DNA of 64,000 nucleotides from Hymenobacter gelipurpurascens (GTDB lineage: Bacteria; Bacteroidota; Bacteroidia; Cytophagales; Hymenobacteraceae). The notes below the pieces were generated by a model. The model had not been told where the DNA came from. It saw nothing but the letters and a program-made list of their open reading frames with translations, and searched no databases. The translations under genes and the position numbers were made by a program. The stretch is from positions 2,232,001 through 2,296,000 of the forward strand of contig NZ_FYEW01000001.1 of assembly GCF_900187375.1 (NCBI RefSeq), in the 5' to 3' direction. Below, piece after piece: positions 50,042 through 58,389 of this stretch (position 1 is its first letter; each line of letters starts with the position of its first letter).

Positions 50042-51013
50042 ATGCCCTTCCGCCAAGCGTTATTCTCCTGTCTGCTATTTCTTCTGCCCTTCCTAGCCAG
50101 CGCCCAGGCACCCGATAGCAGTTATGTTGCGAAAATGAATGCGCCGGGCGTGAAGATGATATCCGTGGATGGCAAGTACAAAGTCTGGACGCAAAAGATT
50201 GGAGAGGGTAAAATAAAGCTCCTGCTACTGCACGGCGGCCCCGGCAACACCCACGAGTACTTCGAGAATTTCCCGGAGCATCTGGCCAAGGAAGGCGTTG
50301 AAATTTATTATTACGACCAACTCAACTCCTACCATTCCGACAAAACCGAGGACAAAAGCGTCTGGAACATTCCGCGTTTTGTGGAGGAGATAGAGCAGGT
50401 GCGCCAGGGCTTGGGGCTGGAGAAGTTCTACCTCCTAGGCCACTCCTGGGGCGGAATGCTGGCGCTAGAATACGCCGCTAAGTACCCGCAGCACCTAAAG
50501 GGCCTAATCACCTCCGATATCGGCTACAAAGCCACCGTGTTCAACAAGAACCGCTACAGCCAGTATGCCGACATCATTCGGCGCCACGCGGCCAAGGATG
50601 GCAAGACTGTACCTGGCCTAGACACCATGGGGCTGCGGACACTGTCGGCGCACATCACGCCCGCCGTGCAAACCGAATTCCGTAGCCTGCACATGATGCG
50701 CCTGAAACCTGAGCCACCCATCTTCACGCGCAGCCAGGCCCACATTATCCGGACGTATGCTGCCATTATGCTGCCCACTATGGTATCCTGGGATTTTGAG
50801 TCGCGGCTGGCTTCTATCAAACCGCCTACGCTGGTTATCGGCTCGAAGTACGACTTCGTACCGGTGGAGGATATTGCCTACATGCAGAAGCGCATTCCGA
50901 GCTGCCAAGCCTATATCTGCCCTGAAGGCTCGCACTACGCCATGTGGGACGACCCGCAGCATTACTTCCCGGCTTTGATTAAGTTTCTGCAGAAAACGGA
51001 GCGAAAAGGGTAA
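50042..51013 (+). CDS. Secreted proline iminopeptidase-like alpha/beta hydrolase (S33)
   Basis: 323 residues from the ATG at 50042 with a signal peptide (ALFSCLLFLLPFLASA). The core has KLLLLHGGPGNTHEYFENF with the HGGPG oxyanion motif, FYLLGHSWGGMLALEYAAKY with nucleophile Ser, LVIGSKYDFVPVEDIAYM with the Asp and CPEGSHYAMWDDPQHYF with the His. S33 proline iminopeptidases release N-terminal proline from peptides; signal-bearing Bacteroidota members are usually periplasmic. Adjacent (30 bp) to an ABM-domain gene. Confidence 0.88.
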   Translation: MPFRQALFSCLLFLLPFLASAQAPDSSYVAKMNAPGVKMISVDGKYKVWTQKIGEGKIKLLLLHGGPGNTHEYFENFPEHLAKEGVEIYYYDQLNSYHSDKTEDKSVWNIPRFVEEIEQVRQGLGLEKFYLLGHSWGGMLALEYAAKYPQHLKGLITSDIGYKATVFNKNRYSQYADIIRRHAAKDGKTVPGLDTMGLRTLSAHITPAVQTEFRSLHMMRLKPEPPIFTRSQAHIIRTYAAIMLPTMVSWDFESRLASIKPPTLVIGSKYDFVPVEDIAYMQKRIPSCQAYICPEGSHYAMWDDPQHYFPALIKFLQKTERKG

Positions 51014-51043
51014 CTTCTCAAGTGTACCCTGTGAGCTACTGCC

Positions 51044-51334
51044 ATGACCATTGAATACATCCGCTACCGTATTGCTGAAGAGCAGCAGCCGGCCTTCCTT
51101 GAAGCCATCCGTAGCGCCCACCAGCTATTGGCCGCCCCCCCCGATTGCCTCAACTACGAGCTCACACACTGTGAAGAAGACCCGACGCTGTTTATCTGGC
51201 GCATCGAGTGGACCTCCGTGGAGCGGCACCTCAATGGCTTCCGCAAAAGCCCGGAGTTTGGGGCATTTTTCCAGCTGGTGAAGCCGTTTTACACAAGTAT
51301 CCAGGAGATGAACCACTATGCGGTGTTAGAGTAA
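51044..51334 (+). CDS. Antibiotic biosynthesis monooxygenase (ABM) domain protein
   Basis: 96 residues of the dimeric alpha/beta-barrel fold: MTIEYIRYRIAEEQQPAFLE, AHQLLAAPPDCLNYELTHCE, EDPTLFIWRIEWTSVERHLN and SPEFGAFFQLVKPFYTSIQE. The family includes quinol monooxygenases and haem-degrading enzymes; the residues do not show which. No membrane segment. Confidence 0.85.
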   Translation: MTIEYIRYRIAEEQQPAFLEAIRSAHQLLAAPPDCLNYELTHCEEDPTLFIWRIEWTSVERHLNGFRKSPEFGAFFQLVKPFYTSIQEMNHYAVLE

Positions 51335-51337
51335 GAG

Positions 51338-51372
51338 AACGTCATGCTTCAACTGCGCCTCTGCATGACGTT
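51338..51372. repeat. Short relative of the REP-like repeat
   Basis: AACGTCATGC (51338-51347) and GCATGACGTT (51363-51372) form a 10-bp perfect stem around a 15-base loop that still contains the TTCAACTGCG part of the core at 49275. It is an eroded or half-length copy. Confidence 0.65.
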
Positions 51373-51448
51373 TCCCTGCAAGAAGTTCTCATAACCCCAC
51401 TCCCCCAACGCTCGTCTAACCGGCTACCCCTCACCTAGCTAATTCTGC

Positions 51449-53260
51449 ATGAGTCTCTGGGAAATTATTAAGCGTCTACTCCCATACGTCCGCCCGTACC
51501 GCACGCTGGTTATTGGTACGCTGCTGCTCACACTGGTGGGCTCTCTGGCAGCCCAGGTAAACCCATTTGTGCTGCGCTACACCGTGGATACCGTGCAACG
51601 GCTCCTCGACCAGGGCAAAGGCTTGGCGGAAGGCATGAACCTGCTACTGCTGGTGAGTGGGCTGCTGCTGGGCAAGGAGCTGATAAACACGCTCATCCAG
51701 TTCGGACAGAAGTATTACGGCGAGAAAATCCGCATCAGCGTATCGAGCACGCTTTCCCAGGATGCGGTGCGCAAGGTGCTGGGCTACGAGCTAGGCTTCT
51801 ATGCTGATAACGGCAACCAAACCGGTAAGCTCCAGACCCGCATTGATAGAGGCGTGGAGAGCCTGATGAAGCTGGTACAAAACTTCTTTATTGATATTCT
51901 GCCGCTGTTCGCCAACGCCATTGTGGCGCTGGTGGTCATGTTCATGAACAACCTGTATGTAGGCCTGGTGGCCGTAGCAGTGCTGCCGGTCTACTTCTGG
52001 CTGAGCTACCGCCAGGCCGACCGCCTCAATGGCACCCGCCGCGCTCTGCGTGGCCTACGCGAAGCCAAAAGCCAGGGCCTCGTGAACCTGATCGACTCGG
52101 CGGTGGTCATCAAGAGCTTTGTGCGCGAAGACTACGAGGAGCAGAAGCAGGCAGGCCTACAGCAGAACCTGCAGGAAGCCCAGCTGCAGACGCGCAAAGT
52201 CAACTTCCGCTATGATGGCCTCAAGACGTTTACGGAGCAAATCGGCGTGGTCCTGATCATCATCCTGACGGCCTATCTGGTGCTGGACCGGCAGATTTCC
52301 ATAGGGGCCATTATGTTCCATATTCTGCTGTTCAACAACGTATCGGCGCCCATCCGGCAGCTGCACCGCATCTACGATGAGATGAACGACGCCCTCACCT
52401 ACTCCGAGGGCTTCTTTGATATTCTCGACGCCGAAGACGCTACCGAGCAAACCGGCACGCTGCAGCCCGACCACCTGCGCGGCCGTTTCGAAATCTGCAA
52501 CGTGGATTTCACTTACCCCAGCGGCACCCAGGCGCTTTATGATGTGTGTCTGACCATTGAGGAAGGCAAAACTACCGCCCTCGTAGGCCTGTCGGGCGCC
52601 GGCAAAAGCACCATCATCAACCTGCTTTGCAAATTCTACGAGCCCGACCACGGCAAAATGCTCCTTGACGGCAAGCCCCTGGCCGACTACGACACCCACG
52701 CCCTGCGCCAGCAAATAGGCCTAGTGCTCCAGAAAAACCACATTTTCAAAGGTACCATTGAGGAAAACATCCGCTACGGCGTGATGGATGCCACCTTCGA
52801 GCAGATACAGGCCGCCGCCAAACAGGCCTACCTGCACGAGCAGATCATGCAGCTGCCGAAACAGTACGAGTCGGATGCTCAGCAGCTCTCCGGGGGGCAG
52901 CAGCAGCGCATTGCCATTGCGCGGCTGTTCCTGAAAAACCCGCCCATCATCTTCCTCGACGAGCCCACCGCCTCCCTCGATGCCATTGCCACCGAGCAAA
53001 TCAAGAACAGCCTGGAAGCCATCAAGAAAGGCCGCACCGTAGTCATCATCTCCCACAGCCTCGCCCAAATCGTGGATTCCGACTGCATCTTCGTGATGAA
53101 GCAGGGCCGCATGGTGGAAAGCGGCACCCACGAAGAGCTCTACGACATGCGCGGCACCTACCGCGAAATCTTCGACGCTTCGGCCCGCAGTCTCAATATT
53201 GAGAAACTAGCCCGGGTGATGGTAGACGATGAGGATGAGGTGGGCGATACAGCAGCGTAA
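51449..53260 (+). CDS. ABC transporter, fused permease and ATP-binding protein
   Basis: 603 residues. The membrane domain (about 1-320) has six TM segments; the nucleotide-binding domain (about 345-580) has Walker A GLSGAGKST, Q-loop LVLQKNH, signature LSGGQQQRIAIARLF, Walker B IIFLDEPTASLD and the H-loop VVIISHS. Half-transporters of this type dimerise and export lipids, peptides or drugs. The acidic C-terminal tail (VMVDDEDEVGDTAA) is short. No partner gene nearby, so a homodimer is likely. Substrate unknown; preceded by a weakly folded intergenic region. Confidence 0.93.
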   Translation: MSLWEIIKRLLPYVRPYRTLVIGTLLLTLVGSLAAQVNPFVLRYTVDTVQRLLDQGKGLAEGMNLLLLVSGLLLGKELINTLIQFGQKYYGEKIRISVSSTLSQDAVRKVLGYELGFYADNGNQTGKLQTRIDRGVESLMKLVQNFFIDILPLFANAIVALVVMFMNNLYVGLVAVAVLPVYFWLSYRQADRLNGTRRALRGLREAKSQGLVNLIDSAVVIKSFVREDYEEQKQAGLQQNLQEAQLQTRKVNFRYDGLKTFTEQIGVVLIIILTAYLVLDRQISIGAIMFHILLFNNVSAPIRQLHRIYDEMNDALTYSEGFFDILDAEDATEQTGTLQPDHLRGRFEICNVDFTYPSGTQALYDVCLTIEEGKTTALVGLSGAGKSTIINLLCKFYEPDHGKMLLDGKPLADYDTHALRQQIGLVLQKNHIFKGTIEENIRYGVMDATFEQIQAAAKQAYLHEQIMQLPKQYESDAQQLSGGQQQRIAIARLFLKNPPIIFLDEPTASLDAIATEQIKNSLEAIKKGRTVVIISHSLAQIVDSDCIFVMKQGRMVESGTHEELYDMRGTYREIFDASARSLNIEKLARVMVDDEDEVGDTAA

Positions 53261-53292
53261 GCGAAATTTTAAAGCTTGTATTATCTTTTGCT

Positions 53293-53655
53293 ATGCTTGT
53301 CACACTTCATGCTATCATCAAGCTTGATAAGCTCCCATATACTGAAACGATTATGGGAGGACCAGTAGAATATGAGCGTATTGCTCCCCTATTTGCTTTT
53401 TATAATGTTGAACTAGAAATAGCTAACCGTAGGATTATTCTTGAAACAGAAATTAGGGATTTTGGGAATGGTATAGGTGTTGACTGGGACTCTGACGACT
53501 TTAGAGAGCTACTCTATACTCATCTTAAGTTCACCGGAGTGAATAAAGTATATGCCTTAGTAAGTGAAAGTACTTGGCGCATTTATACTAATGAGCAGAT
53601 ACACTTTCCCGTGAGTTTACTGCTTGACCCAATTGATGCGGCTAAACAGATGTAA
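53293..53655 (+). CDS. Unknown protein, 120 residues, AT-rich
   Basis: ATG-started, soluble, acidic: VTLHAIIKLDKLPYTETIMG, GPVEYERIAPLFAFYNVELE, NRRIILETEIRDFGNGIGVD, WDSDDFRELLYTHLKF and KVYALVSESTWRIYTNEQ. It is markedly more AT-rich than its neighbours, which suggests transfer. TATCTTTTG lies just 2 bp upstream of the ATG; if it were the -7 element the mRNA would be leaderless or the start further in (an ATG at 53353). It lies 48 bp upstream of the barstar-like gene; perhaps an immunity-type pair. Confidence 0.55.
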   Translation: MLVTLHAIIKLDKLPYTETIMGGPVEYERIAPLFAFYNVELEIANRRIILETEIRDFGNGIGVDWDSDDFRELLYTHLKFTGVNKVYALVSESTWRIYTNEQIHFPVSLLLDPIDAAKQM

Positions 53656-53703
53656 TCCTGTTTGCTCCTTAAGCCATATCAATGGCATATCATCACTCCT
53701 ACC

Positions 53704-53967
53704 ATGACCCTAGACCTGACCGGCATCACCAGCAAAGTAGCTATACACCAGTTGTTCAAGGAAAAGCTGGGCTTTGAAGGGTGGTATGGCCCTAGCTGGG
53801 ATGCCTTTTGGGACTCCATTGTGGCCATCGTGGAAATGCCAGAGCAACTGACCCTCACGAACTGGGATGAATTTGCGCAGCACTGCCCTCGCGACATGGA
53901 GATTCTGCGGCAGGTACTACATGACTACAACGCAGAAATGGCCCCAAAGCGCATTATACTGGCCTAG
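53704..53967 (+). CDS. Barstar-like protein
   Basis: 87 residues from the ATG at 53704. The barstar pattern is visible: DLTGITSKVAIHQLFKEKLG, FEGWYGPSWDAFWDSIVAIV (in barstar the FP-x-YYG-x-N-x-DALWD region), PEQLTLTNWDEFAQHCPRDM and the end RIILA. Barstar binds and blocks barnase-type ribonucleases. No barnase or polymorphic toxin is next to it, so it would be an orphan immunity protein, or an RNase-binding regulator. Confidence 0.85.
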   Translation: MTLDLTGITSKVAIHQLFKEKLGFEGWYGPSWDAFWDSIVAIVEMPEQLTLTNWDEFAQHCPRDMEILRQVLHDYNAEMAPKRIILA

Positions 53968-54054
53968 GCCCAACCCTATAAGCTCAGGCTGCCAGACTAC
54001 CGTTGCCAACTATGTGCTTGGTCATACCTTTAAGGGCTGATTCGCCTTGCCACT

Positions 54055-55059
54055 ATGAGATACTTTCTGCTGGTAGCCTTGCTAAGTGCCAGCCTCTGCG
54101 CTACGGCTCAGAAGCCGCCGTTTATCGCCCGCACTATTACATTGCCCAAGGAAATTGCGGACCGCAACAATCAGTTTTCCGGCCTTTTTATTCGGGGCAG
54201 TCAGCTGTTTCTGCTTGGGGAGAGCCGGCTACAGGAGCGCGCCGAGGCCAAAGTATACGCTGTAGATTTGGTCAGCCTTGACGGCCAGTTGGCGCAGAAG
54301 TCACGGGAGGTGGCCTACAGGAAGTACAGCATCCGAAACCTGGACAAAATCAGGGCCCATATCGACAGTATCTGCCAGGTGTACGAAGGGTTGGAGGGGC
54401 TGACCATGGTAGGTAACACGGCCTATTTTACCATCGAAACGACCACGCCCTCGGCCTACTGCTACCTGATTAAGGGTACCGTAGACGATGCCGGCGCCAC
54501 CATTACCATCGACACGCGCTACCTGGTGCCGCTGGCCAAACCCGCCCTCACTGATGGCTCACACATTCATAACGCCGGCTTCGAGGCAGCTACGGGCTAC
54601 AACAAGAGCCTGCTTTTGCTATTTGAATACAACTACTTCACGCACGACAACTACGCCCTCCGCATCCCTGACGCCACCGACCTGCCCGACATTCCGCAGT
54701 ACGTGCCCGTAGCCCGGCTACCCTTCCGCGTGACAGACTTGGTGTACGAAGGCAAGAACTGCTTCACGGCCATCAACTACTTCTACAACGGCGACGACGA
54801 TAAGGTATATCGCCCAACCCCTGCCGACCCAAACACCCGACTGGTGCTGCAGGGTGGCAAGTATGAGAACTATTGCCGCTTGATCAGCCTGCGCTATAAG
54901 CGGGGCAAAGTCAGCTGGAAACCCTTGTTTGAGCTGCCCCGCGAGTACATGACCTACAACTGGGAGGGCCTGGCTGCTTACAAAGGCGGCTACTTCCTGA
55001 TGAACGACAAATACGGGCCTTCCAACCAGTCTACCCTGTTGTATGTGCAGAAGCGGTAG
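54055..55059 (+). CDS. Secreted beta-propeller-like protein
   Basis: 334 residues with a signal peptide (RYFLLVALLSASLCATAQ). Blade-like repeats include FSGLFIRGSQLFLLGESRLQ, VYAVDLVSLDG, YEGLEGLTMVGNTAYFTIET, LTDGSHIHNAGFEAATGY and MTYNWEGLAAYKGGYFLMND. The 'wEGL....g.yfl..D' motif recalls esterase-like phytase/SdiA-regulated propellers. Enzyme activity is uncertain. Preceded by the barstar gene and followed by another secreted hydrolase. Confidence 0.68.
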   Translation: MRYFLLVALLSASLCATAQKPPFIARTITLPKEIADRNNQFSGLFIRGSQLFLLGESRLQERAEAKVYAVDLVSLDGQLAQKSREVAYRKYSIRNLDKIRAHIDSICQVYEGLEGLTMVGNTAYFTIETTTPSAYCYLIKGTVDDAGATITIDTRYLVPLAKPALTDGSHIHNAGFEAATGYNKSLLLLFEYNYFTHDNYALRIPDATDLPDIPQYVPVARLPFRVTDLVYEGKNCFTAINYFYNGDDDKVYRPTPADPNTRLVLQGGKYENYCRLISLRYKRGKVSWKPLFELPREYMTYNWEGLAAYKGGYFLMNDKYGPSNQSTLLYVQKR

Positions 55060-55109
55060 GTGAGAAGCTTAGGTTGACATCAATCACTCAAAAGCGCTAG
55101 CTTGGATAC

Positions 55110-55931
55110 ATGGCTCGTTACTCGTTGCTACTGATTCTGCTGATCTTCACCCGCCTGGCCCTAGGCCAGGTGGTGCCTTATGGCAATAACCCTACTGCGG
55201 GAAAATACGCTACGGTGCGCGGCGTGAAGCTGTACTACGAAACGTACGGTGTTGGGTCAACTCTGCTGTTACTCCACGGTAACGGCGGGAGCAGCAAAGC
55301 CTTCCAGAAAACCATTCCCTACTTCGCTAAGCACTACCGCGTACTAGCGCTGGATAGTCGGGCGCACGGCAAATCCGTTGACCGCTCCGACTCGCTGAGC
55401 TTTGAGATGATGGCCGACGACTGCGCGGCCTTGCTCACCCAATTGCACCTCGACTCGGCCTACGTGTTAGGCTGGAGCGACGGGGGCATCACGGCGCTCT
55501 TGCTAGCCCAGCGCCATCCGGAGAAAGTGAAACGCTTTGCCGCCACCGGCGCTAACCTCTGGCCCGACTCTACGGCCCTGGTGCCGGAGGTGTGGCAGCA
55601 AATGAAACGGGGCTACCAGGAAGGCCGCACGCAAACGTTCACCGACCCAAGCCGCCGAAACGACTGGAAGGTATTTCTGCTTGACTGGCGCCACCCGCAC
55701 ATTTCTTTGGCTTCGCTGGCACAAGTCAAAGCTCCGGCTTTCATCATTGCTGGCGACCGAGACGTGATTCGGGCAGAACATACCCTAGCCATATACCATA
55801 ATCTGCCGCGCGCCTGGCTCTGGATAGTCCCCAACAGTGGCCACGCGACTTTGCAGGAGCACGCCACCGAATTCAACCAGAAAGTCGACGAGTTCTTTCG
55901 AGCGAAACCCATTACGGCTCCTACGCGCTAA
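55110..55931 (+). CDS. Secreted alpha/beta hydrolase
   Basis: 273 residues with a signal peptide (RYSLLLILLIFTRLALGQ). Core motifs: TLLLLHGNGGSSKAFQKTIP with the oxyanion HGN, LALDSRAHGKSVD, AYVLGWSDGGITALLLAQRH with nucleophile Ser (G-W-S-D-G), FIIAGDRDVIRAEH with the Asp and PNSGHATLQEHATEFNQK with the His. General esterase or lipase-like; substrate not indicated by sequence. Confidence 0.85.
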   Translation: MARYSLLLILLIFTRLALGQVVPYGNNPTAGKYATVRGVKLYYETYGVGSTLLLLHGNGGSSKAFQKTIPYFAKHYRVLALDSRAHGKSVDRSDSLSFEMMADDCAALLTQLHLDSAYVLGWSDGGITALLLAQRHPEKVKRFAATGANLWPDSTALVPEVWQQMKRGYQEGRTQTFTDPSRRNDWKVFLLDWRHPHISLASLAQVKAPAFIIAGDRDVIRAEHTLAIYHNLPRAWLWIVPNSGHATLQEHATEFNQKVDEFFRAKPITAPTR

Positions 55932-55963
55932 GTGCCCTGGCTGCTGATTTACCCCCGACTACT

Positions 55964-56374
55964 ATGTCCATCGGCGAAGCGAACCTGGCGAAGCTGCTGC
56001 GCACCATGCGGCCGGAGCTGCAGCCGGGCACCTATGTGTATTGCACGGTAGCCTCTCTAAGTGGCCTAGACCTTGAGGAGTGCCTAGGTATTTTTCGGGA
56101 AAAGGAAGGCATCACGCTCATCCTGCCCCAAATTACCGCCGACCGGCTGCACCTGGCCTACACCTTCCGGGCCGCCTGGATAACGCTAACGGTGCACTCA
56201 GCCCTGGAAGCGGTGGGCCTGATGGCAGCGTTTGCGCAGGTACTGGGCAGCGCCGGCATCAGCTGCAACGTGGTAGCCGCCTTCTATCACGATCATATTT
56301 TTGTGGCCGTGCACGACGCTGAAAAAGCCATGCGCCTCTTGCAGCAGCTGGCTGACACCGGAGAAGTGGCCTAG
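55964..56374 (+). CDS. ACT-domain protein (DUF2241-like)
   Basis: 136 residues: LAKLLRTMRPELQPGTYVYC, TVASLSGLDLEECLGIFREK, EGITLILPQITADRLHLAYT, FRAAWITLTVHSALEAVGLM and AGISCNVVAAFYHDHIFVAV. The order matches the two-part ACT family common in bacteria, where the second half (ITLxVhSsLexVGl) is the ACT core. Possibly an amino-acid-binding regulator. Begins 32 bp after the hydrolase gene. Confidence 0.85.
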   Translation: MSIGEANLAKLLRTMRPELQPGTYVYCTVASLSGLDLEECLGIFREKEGITLILPQITADRLHLAYTFRAAWITLTVHSALEAVGLMAAFAQVLGSAGISCNVVAAFYHDHIFVAVHDAEKAMRLLQQLADTGEVA

Positions 56375-56498
56375 GATTCTGCACAATAGTGGCCTACCAC
56401 ATGAGTGTTTGCTGAGCTCAGCCGTATACCCGCTAGCGCAGTGTGGCACAGCCGCCTGCCGGGCCACCATCGGCCGAAAACTCCAGCACACCCATTTC

Positions 56499-57200
56499 AT
56501 GCACAACTTCACCGTAGAGCGCCTTTCTTTTGATACCCTCAGCGAGCTGCCGAATTCTTGGAACAACCAGGATTACCTCGAGCTGCTTCGCCAAATGAAC
56601 TACGACAACCCCGAGGAGATTGAGCCCGCCGAGCTGAAAGCCATGTGCCTGATGTCGTTGACGGATCTGGAGCCCACCGAAGCCGCGCAGCTTGTGCTGG
56701 GCTACCTGTTTTCGGAGGAACTCAATGAGGGCCAAACGGAAAACCTAGCTCACCAGATGCTTACGGAAAAGCTCTGGGAAGAGAACCCGCAGCTAGGCCA
56801 GCACCAAGGCTTTTTCAAGGCTACTCAGCTGCTCTATGAGGCCTACAATGGCAAGTTTCCGCGCACGGAAGCCGTGCAGTTTCAGGTACAGCTCACGGCC
56901 GTGGAGGCCCCCGACCTTACCCTTTTCGATACGAACCCAGAGGCCCCTCTCTTGCGCTTGCTCGCTCAAGGCATGCCCGACAATACGCTGCTGAAACGCT
57001 TGTTCCATGAGCAACTCGATGGCACTAGTTTTCCCGAAGCCCAGGACATTGTGTGGCAGCTGCGCACCGTGAAAAAAGACGACAAGTCTGTTACCCTGGA
57101 AATTGTTAGCTCCGCCTACTGGCTCGATGATTTCAAGTACGCCGACACCTATGAGGCTACCACGCAGGCCGACGAATCGGTGGAGGAAGAAAGCCACTAA
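56499..57200 (+). CDS. Unknown soluble protein, 233 residues
   Basis: From the ATG at 56499; the longer frame upstream overlaps the ACT gene and is not protein-like. FTVERLSFDTLSELPNSWNN, QDYLELLRQMNYDNPEEIEP, ELKAMCLMSLTDLEPTEAAQ, LVLGYLFSEELNEGQTENLA and DIVWQLRTVKKDDKSVTLEI. Acidic and helical in the first 150 residues. No known domain recognised. Confidence 0.62.
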   Translation: MHNFTVERLSFDTLSELPNSWNNQDYLELLRQMNYDNPEEIEPAELKAMCLMSLTDLEPTEAAQLVLGYLFSEELNEGQTENLAHQMLTEKLWEENPQLGQHQGFFKATQLLYEAYNGKFPRTEAVQFQVQLTAVEAPDLTLFDTNPEAPLLRLLAQGMPDNTLLKRLFHEQLDGTSFPEAQDIVWQLRTVKKDDKSVTLEIVSSAYWLDDFKYADTYEATTQADESVEEESH

Positions 57201-57231
57201 CGGCTGCTTGCTACCTTTTGTAGTTTACGCG

Positions 57232-57267
57232 GTAACTCCCGACTGGCCTAGGCCAGTCGGGAGTTAC
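57232..57267. terminator. Perfect 36-bp palindrome, hairpin covering a stop codon
   Basis: GTAACTCCCGACTGGCCT joined to its exact reverse complement, with TTTTTT after it. The centre is GGCCTAGGCC, the iterated motif doubled. It ends the plus-strand 233-residue gene, and its right edge overlaps the stop of the convergent pectinesterase gene. Confidence 0.85.
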
Positions 57268-58217
57268 TTTTTTAGCTTAACAGGGTTCCAGGCTTGCTGA
57301 CTGGCAAAGATGTTTTGGAGCGTATAGTGCCTGGCTTCCTTGGCCGTAAGCTGCCGAGACCATGCCACGCGCCGGGTAGCGGCGGCACCGGGGCCGCTGG
57401 AGCGGTACTCGGCATAGAAGGCCGTTTTTTCGTTTTCCGGGTTCTTCCAGTTGTCCCAGCCCTCGGGCCGGATGTGGGTGCCCATGTATGTATTCAGATA
57501 GGCCACCTTGGCATACGGCCGCCAGGGCCGACCTAATGATACGTTGGTGGCCTGCGCAGTATCGGCCAGCAGTCGGCAATTCAGAAACACAAAGCCGTAG
57601 GCCTGTCCTTGCGGAGTAGAGGCCGCCGTAATATGCGAGTTCTTTTTACTCAGCACCACGCACTTATCAAATACCGCCGTGCTGGCCCCGAAGATGAAAT
57701 CAGTAGTGCCCTCGATGTGGCAATTCTGAAAATACTGGCGGGTGTGGTCCGTTGCCAGAAACAGGGTATCCTGGTCGCCGAGAATCCAGCAATTATGGAA
57801 CACGCAACGGTCGGCTTCTACGTGCAAGGCCACGGCTTGCCCGGCCGTGCGGCCCGCCGTGTTCTGAAACGTGAGATTTTCGGCCCGGAAGTCGTTGCCC
57901 TGAATGAGGACCGAGTGCGACGTGTAAGTGTTGATGTCGCCTTTGCCAGTGTGGTCATCGAAAGTGAGGATAGTCGCATTCTGATCGTCACCAATCAGGG
58001 AAATATGCGTTTTCAGTGCCGATACGACCAGCTTTTCCTTGTACACGCCGGGCTTGATGCGAATCACCACCTGCTTCTGCGACTGGTTCGGGACGGCATC
58101 AATGGCGGCTTGCACTGTCCGGAACTGCCCGCTGCCATCCTGCGCCACTACCAGGTCAGCGGCAAACGACTGGCCTAGCGTGAGCCAGCTAAGCAACAGA
58201 AGCACTATAAATTTCAT
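57264..58217 (-). CDS. Secreted pectinesterase
   Basis: 317 residues with a signal peptide (KFIVLLLLSWLTLGQSFAA). The parallel beta-helix of CE8 pectin methylesterases is evident: GSGQFRTVQAAIDAVPNQSQ, VVIRIKPGVYKEKLVV, AENLTFQNTAGRTAGQAVAL, NCWILGDQDTLFLATDHTRQ with the catalytic Asp pair in GDQDTLF, GTTDFIFGASTAVFDKCVVL with DFIFG, and LGRPWRPYAKVAYLNTYMG with the Arg of LGRPW. It removes methyl esters from pectin. No polygalacturonase is nearby. Confidence 0.92.
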   Translation of the reverse strand: MKFIVLLLLSWLTLGQSFAADLVVAQDGSGQFRTVQAAIDAVPNQSQKQVVIRIKPGVYKEKLVVSALKTHISLIGDDQNATILTFDDHTGKGDINTYTSHSVLIQGNDFRAENLTFQNTAGRTAGQAVALHVEADRCVFHNCWILGDQDTLFLATDHTRQYFQNCHIEGTTDFIFGASTAVFDKCVVLSKKNSHITAASTPQGQAYGFVFLNCRLLADTAQATNVSLGRPWRPYAKVAYLNTYMGTHIRPEGWDNWKNPENEKTAFYAEYRSSGPGAAATRRVAWSRQLTAKEARHYTLQNIFASQQAWNPVKLKK

Positions 58218-58389
58218 GGTGGGCGCGGTAGGTGGGCCGGCAACTTATCAGAATGCCCACAGCTTTTGGCCGCCTTGCACCAGGTATTTTCGTGCAAACG
58301 ATGTCGGGAACGTTGCCACAGTGGAACGACCCAATAATGTAAGTGAGCACTGCTTCCATCTCATCTCCCCGGCGCCACACCAGCCACTC

